Below are positions 53,245 to 64,000 of a DNA stretch of 64,000 nucleotides, in pieces. The notes below the pieces were generated by a model. The model was not told the origin of the DNA. It saw only the letters and a list, made by a program, of their open reading frames with translations, and ran no database searches. The stretch covers positions 1,488,001 through 1,552,000 of the forward strand of contig NZ_CP098325.1 in NCBI RefSeq assembly GCF_023639785.1, read 5' to 3'. A program made the position numbers and the translations under genes. Each line of letters starts with the position of its first letter. Positions within the stretch are counted from its first letter, which is position 1. This DNA comes from Leclercia adecarboxylata (GTDB lineage Bacteria > Pseudomonadota > Gammaproteobacteria > Enterobacterales > Enterobacteriaceae).

Positions 53245-54393
53245 ATGTCGACCTATACCCGGCCAGTGCTTCTGTTGCTCTGTGGCCTGCTTTTGCTGAC
53301 CCTGGCGATCGCGGTGTTAAATACGCTCGTCCCGCTGTGGCTCGCCCATGAAAACTTACCGACCTGGCAGGTGGGTATGGTCAGCTCGTCCTTTTTTACC
53401 GGCAACCTGCTGGGAACATTGCTGACGGGAAGCCTGATCAAACGCTTTGGTTTTAACCGCAGCTATTATCTGGCATCGCTTATTTTTGCCGTCGGATGTG
53501 CCGGGCTGGGACTGATGGTTGGCTTCTGGAGCTGGATGGTCTGGCGCTTTATTGCCGGCGTCGGCTGCGCCATGATCTGGGTGGTGGTGGAAAGCGCCCT
53601 GATGTGCAGCGGCACCTCCCGCAACCGCGGTCGCCTGCTGGCGGCCTATATGATGGTCTATTACGTCGGCACGGTTCTGGGCCAGCTGATGGTCAGCAAA
53701 CTCCCGACCGACCTGATGAGCGTACTGCCGTGGGTAACAAGTATGGTGCTGGCGGCGATTCTGCCGCTGCTCTTTACGCGCATTGTGAACCAGAATAGCG
53801 AGCATCAGGAAGCGACACACGTCTGGCCCATGCTGAGATTGCGTCAGGCGCGTCTGGGTGTTAATGGCTGCATCATCTCCGGGATTGTGCTGGGCTCACT
53901 GTATGGCCTGATGCCGCTTTACCTGAACCATCAAGGAGTGAGCGATTCCGGAATTGGTTTCTGGATGGCGGTGATGGTCAGTGCGGGGATTGTCGGGCAG
54001 TGGCCGGTTGGGCGTCTTGCCGACCGTTTCGGGCGTCTGCTGGTGCTGCGCGTACAGGTCTTCGTGGTGATCATGGGCTGTCTTGCCATGCTCAGTAATG
54101 CCGCTATGGCTCCCGCTCTGTTTATTCTGGGGGCGGCTGGCTTCACGCTCTATCCGGTTGCGATGGCCTGGGCCTGTGAGAAAGTGGAGCATCATCAGCT
54201 GGTGGCCATGAACCAGGCGCTGCTGCTGAGCTATACCATAGGTAGCTTACTGGGGCCGACCTTTACCGCCATGCTGATGCAGAACTATTCCGACAATCTG
54301 CTGTTTATCATGATCGCCAGCGTGTCGTTTATTTACCTCTTAATGTTGCTGCGTAAAGTGGGTGAACATCCAACCCCAGTGGCACATGCCTGA
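53245..54393 (+). CDS. ycaD: MFS transporter YcaD
   Basis: 382-aa inner-membrane protein of the major facilitator superfamily, with twelve hydrophobic helices. The loop 2-3 signature is [24 protein letters not shown] ([20 protein letters not shown]), repeated in the second half as [10 protein letters not shown]. Same length as E. coli YcaD; the substrate is unknown. Confidence 0.95.
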   Translation: MSTYTRPVLLLLCGLLLLTLAIAVLNTLVPLWLAHENLPTWQVGMVSSSFFTGNLLGTLLTGSLIKRFGFNRSYYLASLIFAVGCAGLGLMVGFWSWMVWRFIAGVGCAMIWVVVESALMCSGTSRNRGRLLAAYMMVYYVGTVLGQLMVSKLPTDLMSVLPWVTSMVLAAILPLLFTRIVNQNSEHQEATHVWPMLRLRQARLGVNGCIISGIVLGSLYGLMPLYLNHQGVSDSGIGFWMAVMVSAGIVGQWPVGRLADRFGRLLVLRVQVFVVIMGCLAMLSNAAMAPALFILGAAGFTLYPVAMAWACEKVEHHQLVAMNQALLLSYTIGSLLGPTFTAMLMQNYSDNLLFIMIASVSFIYLLMLLRKVGEHPTPVAHA

Positions 54394-54400
54394 ATAAATA

Positions 54401-54426
54401 AAAGCCTGTCGATGACAGGCTTTTTT
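54401..54426 (+). terminator. Terminator after ycaD
   Basis: AAAGCCTGTC / GACAGGCTTT stem, 3-nt loop, T-run, 8 nt after the ycaD stop. Confidence 0.9.
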
Positions 54427-54516
54427 GTCTTTGTCACATCTAAGAGTTTTACGCATTGTTTGTTTATCGCGCCAGGCGATAATTCAGATGCGTTCTACCA
54501 CTAAAAGGCAGCGATC

Positions 54517-55035
54517 ATGTCTACTCGTCGTTTTACCACTACCGCGCTCGCCGTAGTGTTATCTTTATCATTTGCAACTGCACCTGTTATGGCTAATCCA
54601 GGCAACGGGAATGGAAATGGCCACGGCAATGGCGGTGGGCAAGGTAATAGTGGCAATCATGGTAACGGAAACTCGGGTAAAGGGAATTCCGATAATCATG
54701 GGAATAAACAGAATAACGGCAACCAGAATCCGGGCAAATCCAGTAAGAGCGTCAGTGACGATGTGAATGCGCGCGTCAGTTACGATCACGCTCGCCATCT
54801 GGCACTGAACTATGGCTTAACGGGCTATGATTCACTGCCTCCGGGTATTGCGAAAAACCTCGCACTCGGTAAGCCGCTGCCTCCGGGTATTGCGAAAAAG
54901 ACCGTGCCAGCGTCAATGTTGGGTCAATTGCCTTCTTATCCGGGCTATGAATGGCGGGTAGTTGGAAAGGATCTGGTATTAATAGCGCTGAGTACTGCGA
55001 TTGTGACGACCATTATTAATGGTGTCTTTGACTAA
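54517..55035 (+). CDS. CigR/RcnB-like exported protein
   Basis: 172-aa exported protein. Signal peptide residues 1-26 (ends APVMA), then about 45 residues of Asn/Gly repeats (NGNGNGHGNGGGQGNSGNHG type). A conserved C-terminal region follows with two PPGIAK motifs (DSLPPGIAKNLALGKPLPPG) and YPGYEWRVVGKDLVLI, ending in a hydrophobic helix. This pattern is that of Salmonella CigR and the RcnB-like family. CigR is described as an anti-virulence protein encoded in SPI-3; the function outside Salmonella is unknown. It is not present at this place in E. coli K-12. Confidence 0.8.
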   Translation: MSTRRFTTTALAVVLSLSFATAPVMANPGNGNGNGHGNGGGQGNSGNHGNGNSGKGNSDNHGNKQNNGNQNPGKSSKSVSDDVNARVSYDHARHLALNYGLTGYDSLPPGIAKNLALGKPLPPGIAKKTVPASMLGQLPSYPGYEWRVVGKDLVLIALSTAIVTTIINGVFD

Positions 55036-55036
55036 T

Positions 55037-55068
55037 AAAAAAAACGCCCGGTTATACCGGGCGTTTTT
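55037..55068. terminator. Bidirectional terminator between the cigR-like gene and pflA
   Basis: AAAACGCCCGGT / ACCGGGCGTTTT stem with a 4-nt loop, A-run on one side and T-run on the other. It ends both convergent genes. Confidence 0.92.
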
Positions 55069-55809
55069 TTAATACATCACCTTGTGACCGTACTGCTCAA
55101 GAATGCCTTTTACACGTTCCATGGTCTCTTTCTTCGGCGGCTTCACGCCATCAAGCTTGTATTCTTCGCCCATCGCTACCCATTTATGTTTGCCCAGCTC
55201 GTGATAAGGCAGTAATTCAATTTTCTCGACGTTACCCATATCACGCGTGAACTCACCCAGGCGGTGGGCCGAGTCGTCATCATCTGACCAGCCCGGCACC
55301 ACGACATAACGAATCCAGGTTTTGATGCCTTTGGCAGAAATGTATTTCGCGAACTCTAACGTGCGGTGGTTAGAGACGCCCACCAGGTTCTGGTGGATCT
55401 CGTCATTCATCTGCTTGAGATCGAGCATAACCAGATCGGTTACTTCCAGCAGTTCGTCGATTACCGGATCGTAGCGGCGAACAAAGCCGTTGGTATCCAG
55501 ACAGGTGTGAATGCTCTCTTTATGGCAGGCACGGAACCAGTCACGCACAAACTCAGCCTGCAGGATGGCTTCTCCACCGGATGCGGTCACGCCGCCGCCG
55601 GAAGCATTCATGAAGTGGCGATAGGTCACCACCTCTTTCATTAACTCTTCAACGGTGACTTCTTTGCCGCCGTGGGTATCCCATGTATCACGGTTATGGC
55701 AATACATGCAGCGCATCAGACAGCCCTGGAAAAAGGTGATAAAGCGGATGCCCGGGCCATCGACGGTGCCACAGGACTCAAAGGAGTGAATGCGACCAAT
55801 AGTTGACAT
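55069..55809 (-). CDS. pflA: Pyruvate formate-lyase-activating enzyme
   Basis: 246-aa radical SAM enzyme that installs the glycyl radical on PflB. The CxxxCxxC cluster motif is C30-C34-C37 ([13 protein letters not shown]), followed by [14 protein letters not shown] start at ATG 55809 ([13 protein letters not shown]), matching E. coli length; the frame opens 37 codons earlier without support. It lies 204 bp downstream of pflB and is transcribed separately in E. coli. Confidence 0.98.
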   Translation of the reverse strand: MSTIGRIHSFESCGTVDGPGIRFITFFQGCLMRCMYCHNRDTWDTHGGKEVTVEELMKEVVTYRHFMNASGGGVTASGGEAILQAEFVRDWFRACHKESIHTCLDTNGFVRRYDPVIDELLEVTDLVMLDLKQMNDEIHQNLVGVSNHRTLEFAKYISAKGIKTWIRYVVVPGWSDDDDSAHRLGEFTRDMGNVEKIELLPYHELGKHKWVAMGEEYKLDGVKPPKKETMERVKGILEQYGHKVMY

Positions 55810-55947
55810 TGCGGTGATATCTCCAGATTCGGCCCGTCCAGGGCCTGTGTATATGCACAGCTCAGGCGGCTGTGTCGAGTCTGTTTTGGCTGTTATCCAT
55901 TTATTATAGATAGCGGGCAAAAGAGACTGCGGAGTAGGGAGGTGTTA

Positions 55948-55977
55948 AAAAGGCCCCACTTGCGTGGAGCCTTTATT
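55948..55977 (-). terminator. Terminator after pflB
   Basis: On the minus strand AAAGGCTCCAC, a 4-nt loop, GTGGGGCCTTTTT: an 11-bp stem with one mismatch and a T-run, about 40 nt after the pflB stop. Confidence 0.85.
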
Positions 55978-56013
55978 GTACGCCTTTTACTGCGCGATTT
56001 CAGTCAAAACCAC

Positions 56014-58296
<2,283 letters not shown>

Positions 58297-58347
58297 GTAA
58301 CACCTACCTTCTTAAGTGGATTTTTTATTTACTGCCTGAGAGAACCA

Positions 58348-59205
58348 TTAATGGTGGTTATCGCCACGCAGGTAAATGACCCAGTATGTCAACCCAACCA
58401 GCAGACCACCGCCGATAATGTTCCCGATTGTGACTGGGATCAGGTTATCAGTAATGAAGTTCATAACGGTCAGGTGAGAGAAATTTTCCGGGCTTGAACC
58501 GATGGCGGTCCAGAACTCCGGGCTGGCAAAGTCACGGATTACGATTCCGAAAGGGATCATAAACATGTTTGCAATGCTGTGTTCAAAGCCGCTGGCGACA
58601 AACATCGCGACAGGCAGAACCATAATCATGGCTTTGTCCATCAGGCTGCGTCCGGAGTAGCTCATCCAGACCGCCAGGCAGACCATCAGGTTTGCGAGGA
58701 TGCCAAGAGCAACGGCTTCAATAAATGTATGGTGTACTTTGTGGTCGGCGGTTTGCAGGACGTTTAGTCCCCATGCGCCGTTGGCGGTCATATATTCACC
58801 CGACAACCACATCAACAGAACAAAGAGCAGACAGCCAACCAGGTTGCCAACGTAAACGTTGAGCCAGTTTTTGGCCAGTTGGCCCCAGGTGATCCTGCCG
58901 CTGGCTTTCGCTACGACAATAAGAACCGTGGACGTAAAGAGGTCGGCGCCGCAAATCACGCACAGAATCAGACCCAGTGAGAAACAGATGCCGCCAATCA
59001 GCTTAGCAATACCGAAAGGCATCCCCGCTGTACCGGTGGTTGCAGTGATATAGAAAACAAAGGCAATGGAGATGAACACCCCGGCAGTAATCGCCAGGAA
59101 GAACGTCGTCAGCGGTTGTTTCGTTGCTTTATAGACACCCGCTTCTTCGGCAACTTTTGCCATCGCAGCTGGGAGTAATAGATCAAAAGGGTTGTCAGCT
59201 TTCAC
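58348..59205 (-). CDS. focA: Formate channel FocA
   Basis: 285-aa pentameric formate/nitrite channel with six membrane helices. I start at GTG 59205 (KADNPFDLLLPAAMAKVAEEAG), which reproduces the E. coli N-terminus that interacts with PflB; 14 further upstream codons are open but not conserved. Channel motifs LFTSTVLIVVA and the gating His in MVLPVAMFVASGFEHSIANM are present. First gene of focA-pflB. Confidence 0.97.
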   Translation of the reverse strand: MKADNPFDLLLPAAMAKVAEEAGVYKATKQPLTTFFLAITAGVFISIAFVFYITATTGTAGMPFGIAKLIGGICFSLGLILCVICGADLFTSTVLIVVAKASGRITWGQLAKNWLNVYVGNLVGCLLFVLLMWLSGEYMTANGAWGLNVLQTADHKVHHTFIEAVALGILANLMVCLAVWMSYSGRSLMDKAMIMVLPVAMFVASGFEHSIANMFMIPFGIVIRDFASPEFWTAIGSSPENFSHLTVMNFITDNLIPVTIGNIIGGGLLVGLTYWVIYLRGDNHH

Positions 59206-59237
59206 ACTAACTCTCTCTTTATTAAGTCGGCGACGAG

Positions 59238-59243
59238 ATACTA
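59238..59243 (-). promoter_or_regulatory. Candidate -10 box of the FNR-dependent focA promoter
   Basis: On the minus strand TAGTAT lies 22 nt downstream of the FNR palindrome, the spacing of a class II FNR promoter (FNR centred at -41.5). The start would be near 59231. A better-looking TATAAT at 59251-59256 has the wrong distance for FNR activation. Confidence 0.35.
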
Positions 59244-59265
59244 ACAAAGCATTATAGAAGAGAAA

Positions 59266-59279
59266 TTGATGTAGATCAT
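59266..59279. promoter_or_regulatory. FNR site upstream of focA-pflB
   Basis: TTGATGTAGATCAT matches TTGAT-N4-ATCAA at 9 of 10 positions, centred about 67 nt before the focA GTG. Anaerobic activation of focA-pflB by FNR is established in E. coli. Confidence 0.7.
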
Positions 59280-59535
59280 ATCTCGCCTGGCTTATAGGCC
59301 CGCAAAGTGCGTGGTTTTACAGCAAATGCGGAGTAAGTATTTGATTATCCAAATAAAAATAAATTTTAAAAGTTACAAAATGATTTGATTTTTTTCTCCC
59401 GACCTTTTTGCGACAGTTAATTAGAATTGAGTATTCCATATAAAAATTAACAATAACCGTCTGGCAGCTATTATTATAGCTACCAATATTTAACTTAATT
59501 ATTACAATTAAAAATTTATCGCCGGACAAATAAAA

Positions 59536-59558
59536 ACGGGGCAATAAAATTGCCCCGT
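59536..59558 (-). terminator. Terminator after ycaO
   Basis: ACGGGGCAAT / ATTGCCCCGT perfect 10-bp stem with a 3-nt loop. On the minus strand a TTTTTA follows. About 50 nt after the ycaO stop. Confidence 0.85.
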
Positions 59559-59609
59559 AATATAACGTAGGTGATTGTATTCGCCTACTGTTTGTAATGT
59601 TATGTAACC

Positions 59610-61370
59610 TTATTTACCCCAGTACGCATCTTTGGCCTTCTGCAATTTCTCGTAGGCTTTCAGCAACGACTGATGCGCAGGGAAGGCTTTCAGATCGCTG
59701 TCTACTGCCTGCAGGCCATAGAATGGCGCTTCGCCGCTCAGGGCTGCACTGGCGTTCTCTACCGCTTCGGCACCGTACATGCGGGTAAAGGCGTTCAGGT
59801 ACTGCAGCGGCTGACGATCTTCTTCCTGCGCCAGCAACAGCAGGGTCTGCAGACAACGGTAGTAGTTCGCACGCTCTGCGCTGAACACCGAGGCGTTGAA
59901 CTCGATGGTCCATTCTGTCCAGATCAGCGCCTGTTCGAGATCGCCGCCCGCCAGGGCCAGCATCGCTTTCAGTTCGCCAATACGCAGGGTGTACCAGCCA
60001 TTGTCTTTGCCCGTTGCCAGACCCAGTAATTCACGTACGCGGGTAAAGTCGTCGTGACCTTCGTCGTCCAGTTGGGTAATAAGGTTCAGATAGTCCTCTT
60101 TCTCCCACGCGCTCTCAGGCAGGGCCAGCAGGGTTTCGCGCAGGTGCGCACCCATGCTGTTGTTCGCCAGCCACAGATCTTCCACCGGATAGATGTCAGA
60201 CATGCCTGGCACCAGAATACGGCAGGCGTAAACGCCCAGGTGCTCGTAATCGGCGATATACACTTCCTGATCTTCGGCATTAAAGATTGCCATCAACGTG
60301 GCGAACTCTTCTTCTGTCGTGCCTGAGAAGCTCCAGTCAACAAACGGATAATCCGCGTCCTGCTTGAACATATCCCAGGAGATAGAACCGCTGGAGTCGA
60401 TGAAATGTGTTTCCAGGTTGGCATGTTCAGCCACTTCTTCGTCATCGAACGTCGGCGGTGTGAACACGTCGAGATCTTTCAGGCTACGGCCCTGCAGCAG
60501 TTCGGTAACGGTACGCTCCAGCGCTACGCCGAAGTCAGGGTGTGCCCCGAAGGAGGCGAAGCAGGTGCCGTTCGCCGGGTTGAACAGCACCACGCAGATG
60601 ACCGGATACTTACCGCCCAGGGAGCCGTCGTAAGCGAAGATTGGGAAGCCTTCGTCTTCCAGTTTGGCGATGGACTCCACCACGCCCGGGTAGCGGGCCA
60701 GCACGTCAGCCGGGATCTCCGGCAGGCTGATGGATTCCGCGATAATACGGTTTTTGATATGACGCTCAAACACCTCGGACAGACCCTGTACGCGCGCTTC
60801 GTTGCGGGTGTTACCGGCGGACATACCGTTAGAAACATACAGGTTACCGACGATGTTCATCGGAATATAGACGGTTTGCTCGTCAGACTGGCGGGTAAAC
60901 GGCAGGGCGCAGATACCGCGATCTTCATTACCTGACTGCAGATCGACCAGCATGCTGGCGGTCAGCTGATTGTCCAGATCGTAGAAGGCGCGCAGCCGAT
61001 CGTCGAGGATCCCTTCCGGCAGTTCGTCATCTTCGGTCAGCGGGAACCATTTTTCATTCGGGTAGTGAACAAACGGGCCATTCGCCACGGTGTCGCCCAG
61101 CCAGAAATCGGCAAAGAAATAGTTGGTGGACAGACGCTCAAAATACTCACCCAGCGCAGAGGCCAGCGCCGCTTTTTTGGTCGCGCCTTTGCCGTTGGTA
61201 AAGCACAGCGCACACTCTTTATCGCGAATATGCACAGACCAGACGTGGGGAACCGGATTAAGCCAGGAGGCCTCTTCGATGTTAAAGCCCAAATCGGTCA
61301 GTTTTTGCTGGAAGCGAGCGATGGAATCTTCCAGAGCGGCGTCTTTGCCGGGGATAAACGTTTGAGTCAT
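59610..61370 (-). CDS. ycaO: RimO-associated YcaO protein
   Basis: 586-aa protein of the YcaO ATP-grasp-like family. In E. coli YcaO assists RimO in beta-methylthiolation of ribosomal protein S12. The YcaO fold covers the first about 400 residues with ATP-binding motifs (TNGKGATKKAALASALGEYFER, NGMSAGNTRNEARVQGLSEVFER), then a TPR-like C-terminal domain. I start at ATG 61370 (TQTFIPGKDAALED), giving the E. coli length. No precursor peptide gene lies nearby, so a role in peptide modification is not suggested. Confidence 0.97.
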   Translation of the reverse strand: MTQTFIPGKDAALEDSIARFQQKLTDLGFNIEEASWLNPVPHVWSVHIRDKECALCFTNGKGATKKAALASALGEYFERLSTNYFFADFWLGDTVANGPFVHYPNEKWFPLTEDDELPEGILDDRLRAFYDLDNQLTASMLVDLQSGNEDRGICALPFTRQSDEQTVYIPMNIVGNLYVSNGMSAGNTRNEARVQGLSEVFERHIKNRIIAESISLPEIPADVLARYPGVVESIAKLEDEGFPIFAYDGSLGGKYPVICVVLFNPANGTCFASFGAHPDFGVALERTVTELLQGRSLKDLDVFTPPTFDDEEVAEHANLETHFIDSSGSISWDMFKQDADYPFVDWSFSGTTEEEFATLMAIFNAEDQEVYIADYEHLGVYACRILVPGMSDIYPVEDLWLANNSMGAHLRETLLALPESAWEKEDYLNLITQLDDEGHDDFTRVRELLGLATGKDNGWYTLRIGELKAMLALAGGDLEQALIWTEWTIEFNASVFSAERANYYRCLQTLLLLAQEEDRQPLQYLNAFTRMYGAEAVENASAALSGEAPFYGLQAVDSDLKAFPAHQSLLKAYEKLQKAKDAYWGK

Positions 61371-61508
61371 GGCGATCACTTATATCGTACGGAAAGCGCG
61401 CAATGATACGGGTTTTGCATGGCAGGCGCTATCTTCCGGGCGCTTTCGGCGAAAATAAATGGCTGAGCTATGCTTGTACTCAGTAACTCACTGTAAAGGA
61501 ATATAAAA

Positions 61509-62201
61509 ATGAAAGCATTCGATCTTCAACGAATGGCCTTCGATAAAGTACCCGTTGAGTTTTTAGGCGAGGTCGCGCTGCGAAGTCTCTACACCTTTAT
61601 ACTGGTTTTTCTGTTTCTTAAACTTACCGGGCGGCGCGGTGTGCGCCAGATGTCGCTCTTTGAAGTGTTAATCATTCTGACGCTGGGGTCGGCGGCCGGG
61701 GACGTGGCGTTTTATGACGATGTGCCGATGGTACCGGTGTTCGTCGTTTTTATTTCGCTGGCCGTGCTCTACCGGCTGGTCATGTGGCTCATGTCCAAAA
61801 GCGAAAAGCTGGAGGATTTGCTGGAAGGTAAGCCTGTCGTCATCATCGAAGAGGGCAAACTGGCCTGGGATAAGGTCAAAGGCGCCAATATGACCGAATT
61901 TGAGTTTTTTATGGAGCTTCGCAACAGCAGCGTTGAACATCTCGGGCAGATTCGGCTGGCCATTATGGAAACGAATGGCCAGATCAGTATTTATTACTAT
62001 GCCAATGAAGACGTAAAGCCTGGATTATGTATCCTGCCGGCTGAATACGTTGAGCGGTACACCCATGTTCCTTCGTCACAGGAATACGCCTGCGTACGCT
62101 GTGGTCACATTGAGGCCATGGCCGCCGGAGATCATAAATTGTGCCCACGCTGCGCGAATCCAGAATGGTCGAAGGTTAGCCGGGCCAAACGCATTGCCTG
62201 A
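61509..62201 (+). CDS. ycaP: DUF421 membrane protein YcaP
   Basis: 230-aa inner-membrane protein with three hydrophobic helices in the first about 95 residues (TFILVFLFLKLTGRRGVRQM contains the family motif) and a cytoplasmic DUF421/YetF-like domain. The C-terminus carries two CxxC pairs (YACVRCGH and KLCPRCANPEW), a zinc-ribbon-like module. Same gene order as in E. coli, between ycaO and serC. Function unknown. Confidence 0.93.
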   Translation: MKAFDLQRMAFDKVPVEFLGEVALRSLYTFILVFLFLKLTGRRGVRQMSLFEVLIILTLGSAAGDVAFYDDVPMVPVFVVFISLAVLYRLVMWLMSKSEKLEDLLEGKPVVIIEEGKLAWDKVKGANMTEFEFFMELRNSSVEHLGQIRLAIMETNGQISIYYYANEDVKPGLCILPAEYVERYTHVPSSQEYACVRCGHIEAMAAGDHKLCPRCANPEWSKVSRAKRIA

Positions 62202-62363
62202 CAGCCATTTTGTCGGTTTTGTGACAGCTCGCTGGCAGAATCTATTGTGTGACGGCGGGCACATTTCCTGGGTCATAAGTTTTAGACATTGCGGCGCGTG
62301 TCACTGAATGATAAAACCGATATCCACAGTTATAACTTATGGCTTTTAGCGTGGTGAGGGGAA

Positions 62364-63452
62364 ATGGCTCAGGTCTATAATTTTAGTTCAGGTCCGGCAA
62401 TGTTACCGGCGGATGTGCTCAAACAGGCTCAACAGGAGCTGTGTGACTGGAACGGTCTTGGCACGTCAGTGATGGAAGTCAGCCATCGTGGTAAAGAGTT
62501 TATTCAGGTAGCGGAAGAGGCTGAAGCAGATTTTCGTTTCCTGCTGAACATCCCCTCAAACTACAAAGTATTATTCTGCCATGGCGGTGGCCGCGGTCAG
62601 TTTGCGGGCATCCCGCTGAACCTGCTGGGCGACAAAACTACGGCGGACTATGTTGATGCCGGTTACTGGGCGGCGAGCGCGGTAAAAGAAGCGCATAAAT
62701 ACTGCACCCCGAACGTCATCGATGCCAAAGTCACCGTTGACGGTTTGCGTGCCGTGAAACCGATGAGCGAATGGCAGCTCTCCGGGGATGCGGCCTACCT
62801 GCACTACTGCCCGAATGAAACCATCGACGGTATTGCCATCCACGAAGAGCCAGCCTTTGGCGATGAAGTGGTTGTGACCGCGGACTTCTCCTCTACCATT
62901 CTCTCTTCCCCGCTGGATGTCAGCCGTTACGGCGTGATCTACGCAGGTGCACAGAAAAATATCGGCCCGGCCGGCCTGACGATTGTTATCGTACGTGAAG
63001 ATTTACTGGGTAAAGCCCACAAAGCCTGTCCGTCGATTCTGGATTACAGCGTGCTGAACGATAACGACTCAATGTTCAACACCCCGCCAACCTTCGCATG
63101 GTATCTCTCTGGCCTGGTCTTCAAGTGGCTCAGAAACAACGGCGGTGTGGCGCAAATGGACAAGATCAACCAGCAGAAGTCTGAGCTACTCTACAGCGTG
63201 ATCGACGGCAGCGACTTCTACCGCAATGACGTCGCCAAAGCGAACCGTTCCCGCATGAACGTGCCGTTCCAGCTGGCCGACAGCAATCTCGATAAGCTGT
63301 TCCTGGAAGAGTCTTTCGCTGCGGGTCTGCATGCCCTGAAGGGCCACCGTGTGGTCGGCGGAATGCGTGCGTCTATCTATAATGCCATGCCGTTCGAAGG
63401 CGTTAAGGCTCTGACCGACTTCATGACCGACTTCGAACGTCGTCACGGTTAA
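62364..63452 (+). CDS. serC: Phosphoserine/phosphohydroxythreonine aminotransferase
   Basis: 362-aa PLP enzyme used in serine and pyridoxal-phosphate biosynthesis. N-terminus [20 protein letters not shown], cofactor lysine in [14 protein letters not shown] (near residue 198), C-terminal [21 protein letters not shown]. Same length as in E. coli. It forms an operon with aroA, 69 nt downstream. Confidence 0.99.
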   Translation: MAQVYNFSSGPAMLPADVLKQAQQELCDWNGLGTSVMEVSHRGKEFIQVAEEAEADFRFLLNIPSNYKVLFCHGGGRGQFAGIPLNLLGDKTTADYVDAGYWAASAVKEAHKYCTPNVIDAKVTVDGLRAVKPMSEWQLSGDAAYLHYCPNETIDGIAIHEEPAFGDEVVVTADFSSTILSSPLDVSRYGVIYAGAQKNIGPAGLTIVIVREDLLGKAHKACPSILDYSVLNDNDSMFNTPPTFAWYLSGLVFKWLRNNGGVAQMDKINQQKSELLYSVIDGSDFYRNDVAKANRSRMNVPFQLADSNLDKLFLEESFAAGLHALKGHRVVGGMRASIYNAMPFEGVKALTDFMTDFERRHG

Positions 63453-63468
63453 TCGCGCCCGTGTTCAC

Positions 63469-63495
63469 CCCCGCGGCCTGGCTGCGGGGTTTTTA
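63469..63495 (+). terminator. Intra-operon terminator between serC and aroA
   Basis: CCCCGC / GCGGGG stem around a short loop (63469-63489) followed by TTTTTA. It lies inside the serC-aroA operon, where E. coli also has a partial terminator that lowers aroA expression relative to serC. Confidence 0.75.
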
Positions 63496-63521
63496 TTATG
63501 TTGAATTGAGAATTAAATTTC

Positions 63522-64000
63522 ATGGAATCCCTGACGTTACAACCTATTGCGCGGGTGGATGGCACCATTAATCTGCCTGGTTCAAAAAGTGTCTCGAACC
63601 GCGCCTTGCTGCTGGCAGCGCTGGCAAACGGCACCACTGTTCTCACTAACCTGCTGGACAGCGATGACGTTCGCCATATGCTCAATGCGCTGAAAGCGTT
63701 GGGAGTCCACTATACCTTGTCCGCCGATCGTACCCGTTGCGAAGTCACCGGCAACGCCGGTGCGCTGCACTCCGCTGACGCGCTGGAGCTGTTCCTTGGC
63801 AATGCCGGTACGGCGATGCGCCCGCTGGCAGCGGCCCTGTGTCTGGGCAGCAATGACATCGTGCTGACCGGCGAACCGCGCATGAAAGAGCGCCCGATTG
63901 GCCATCTGGTGGATGCGCTGCGTCAGGGCGGCGCGCAGATCGATTATCTGGAACAGGAAAACTATCCGCCGCTGCGTCTGCGCGGTGGCTTTAGCGGCGG
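63522..64000 (+). CDS. aroA: 3-phosphoshikimate 1-carboxyvinyltransferase (EPSP synthase), 5' part
   Basis: The first 159 codons of aroA, open to the window end. It makes EPSP from shikimate-3-phosphate and PEP in the aromatic pathway. Seen are the N-terminal substrate motif [17 protein letters not shown] (about 20-36) and the EPSP signature [17 protein letters not shown] (about 90-106), followed by [10 protein letters not shown]. The Gly-Asn-Ala-Gly-Thr-Ala-Met-Arg-Pro form is that of class I enzymes. ATG 63522 matches E. coli ([13 protein letters not shown]). Confidence 0.98.
   Translation, partial: MESLTLQPIARVDGTINLPGSKSVSNRALLLAALANGTTVLTNLLDSDDVRHMLNALKALGVHYTLSADRTRCEVTGNAGALHSADALELFLGNAGTAMRPLAAALCLGSNDIVLTGEPRMKERPIGHLVDALRQGGAQIDYLEQENYPPLRLRGGFSG

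Larger units (their letters stand above)
59206..59609. other. focA-pflB promoter region and ycaO 3' end
   Basis: 404 bp, strongly A+T-rich (most so at 59330-59520), with no supported gene. It contains the FNR-like site at 59266-59279, the terminator of ycaO at 59536-59558 and presumably the multiple focA-pflB promoters and ArcA sites known in E. coli. Confidence 0.6.

Noticed and set aside
54595..54740. Regular Asn/Gly repeat DNA as a possible CRISPR or minisatellite
   Set aside because: Units are irregular, in frame and coding for the low-complexity part of the CigR-like protein; no repeat-spacer structure.
59610..61370. YcaO gene as a marker of a ribosomally made modified peptide cluster
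   Set aside because: It is the conserved E. coli-type ycaO beside ycaP and serC, with no precursor peptide, dehydrogenase or transporter genes.

Overview
The window is chromosomal DNA of a member of the Enterobacteriaceae outside Escherichia. From poxB to aroA nearly every gene matches its E. coli K-12 counterpart in order, strand and length (poxB-ltaE-ybjT-ybjS, hcp-hcr, lysO, aqpZ, ybjD, ybjX, macAB, cspD, clpSA, infA, aat, cydDC, trxB, lrp, ftsK, lolA, rarA, serS, dmsABC, ycaD, pflA, pflB, focA, ycaO, ycaP, serC, aroA). The fairly high G+C, REP/BIME palindromes, an intact type II secretion operon with a large chitinase, and a CigR-like protein suggest an Enterobacter/Lelliottia/Leclercia/Kosakonia-like genus. 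The genus cannot be fixed from the sequence alone.

Layout. 1-8552: type II secretion operon gspD(partial)-E-F-G-H-I-J-K-L-M-O on the plus strand, mostly with overlapping start and stop codons. 8712-11871: a multidomain secreted GH18 chitinase, its terminator, and a small periplasmic lytic transglycosylase. This block is the accessory part and looks like one chitin-use and secretion module. 11872-17181 (minus): ybjS, ybjT, ltaE, poxB. 17334-22401: a DoxX-family gene, then hcp-hcr (nitrosative stress, with an NsrR-like operator), lysO and aqpZ. 22771-28956: ybjD, ybjX, the MacAB efflux pump and cspD. 29280-31907: clpS-clpA. 32112-33554: a complete 1443-bp IS150-group insertion sequence, followed by about 450 bp of repeat-rich non-coding DNA and an unrecognised 138-aa gene. 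The serW tRNA gene found between clpA and infA in E. coli is not visible here. 34505-39252 (minus): infA, aat, cydC, cydD. 39366-48825: trxB, lrp, ftsK, lolA, rarA, serS. 49032-52969: dmsABC with a ModE-like site. 53245-55035: ycaD and the CigR-like gene. 55069-61370 (minus): pflA, pflB, focA, ycaO. 61509-end: ycaP, serC, aroA (cut by the window end).

How the genes work together. The gsp genes build a trans-periplasmic secretion machine, and the chitinase with its N-terminal signal peptide is the obvious candidate substrate. Several core genes concern anaerobic or micro-aerobic life: DMSO reductase, pyruvate formate-lyase with its activase and formate channel, hcp-hcr, poxB, and the CydDC exporter needed for cytochrome bd. 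ClpS-ClpA, Aat and trxB cover N-end-rule proteolysis and thiol homeostasis. FtsK, RarA and LolA serve chromosome segregation, replication rescue and the envelope.

I found no CRISPR array, prophage, integrase or toxin-antitoxin pair, and no clearly new system. The least explained part is 31954-34010, where an IS150-group element sits exactly at the centre of a stem-loop inside a repeat-rich interval that lacks serW.
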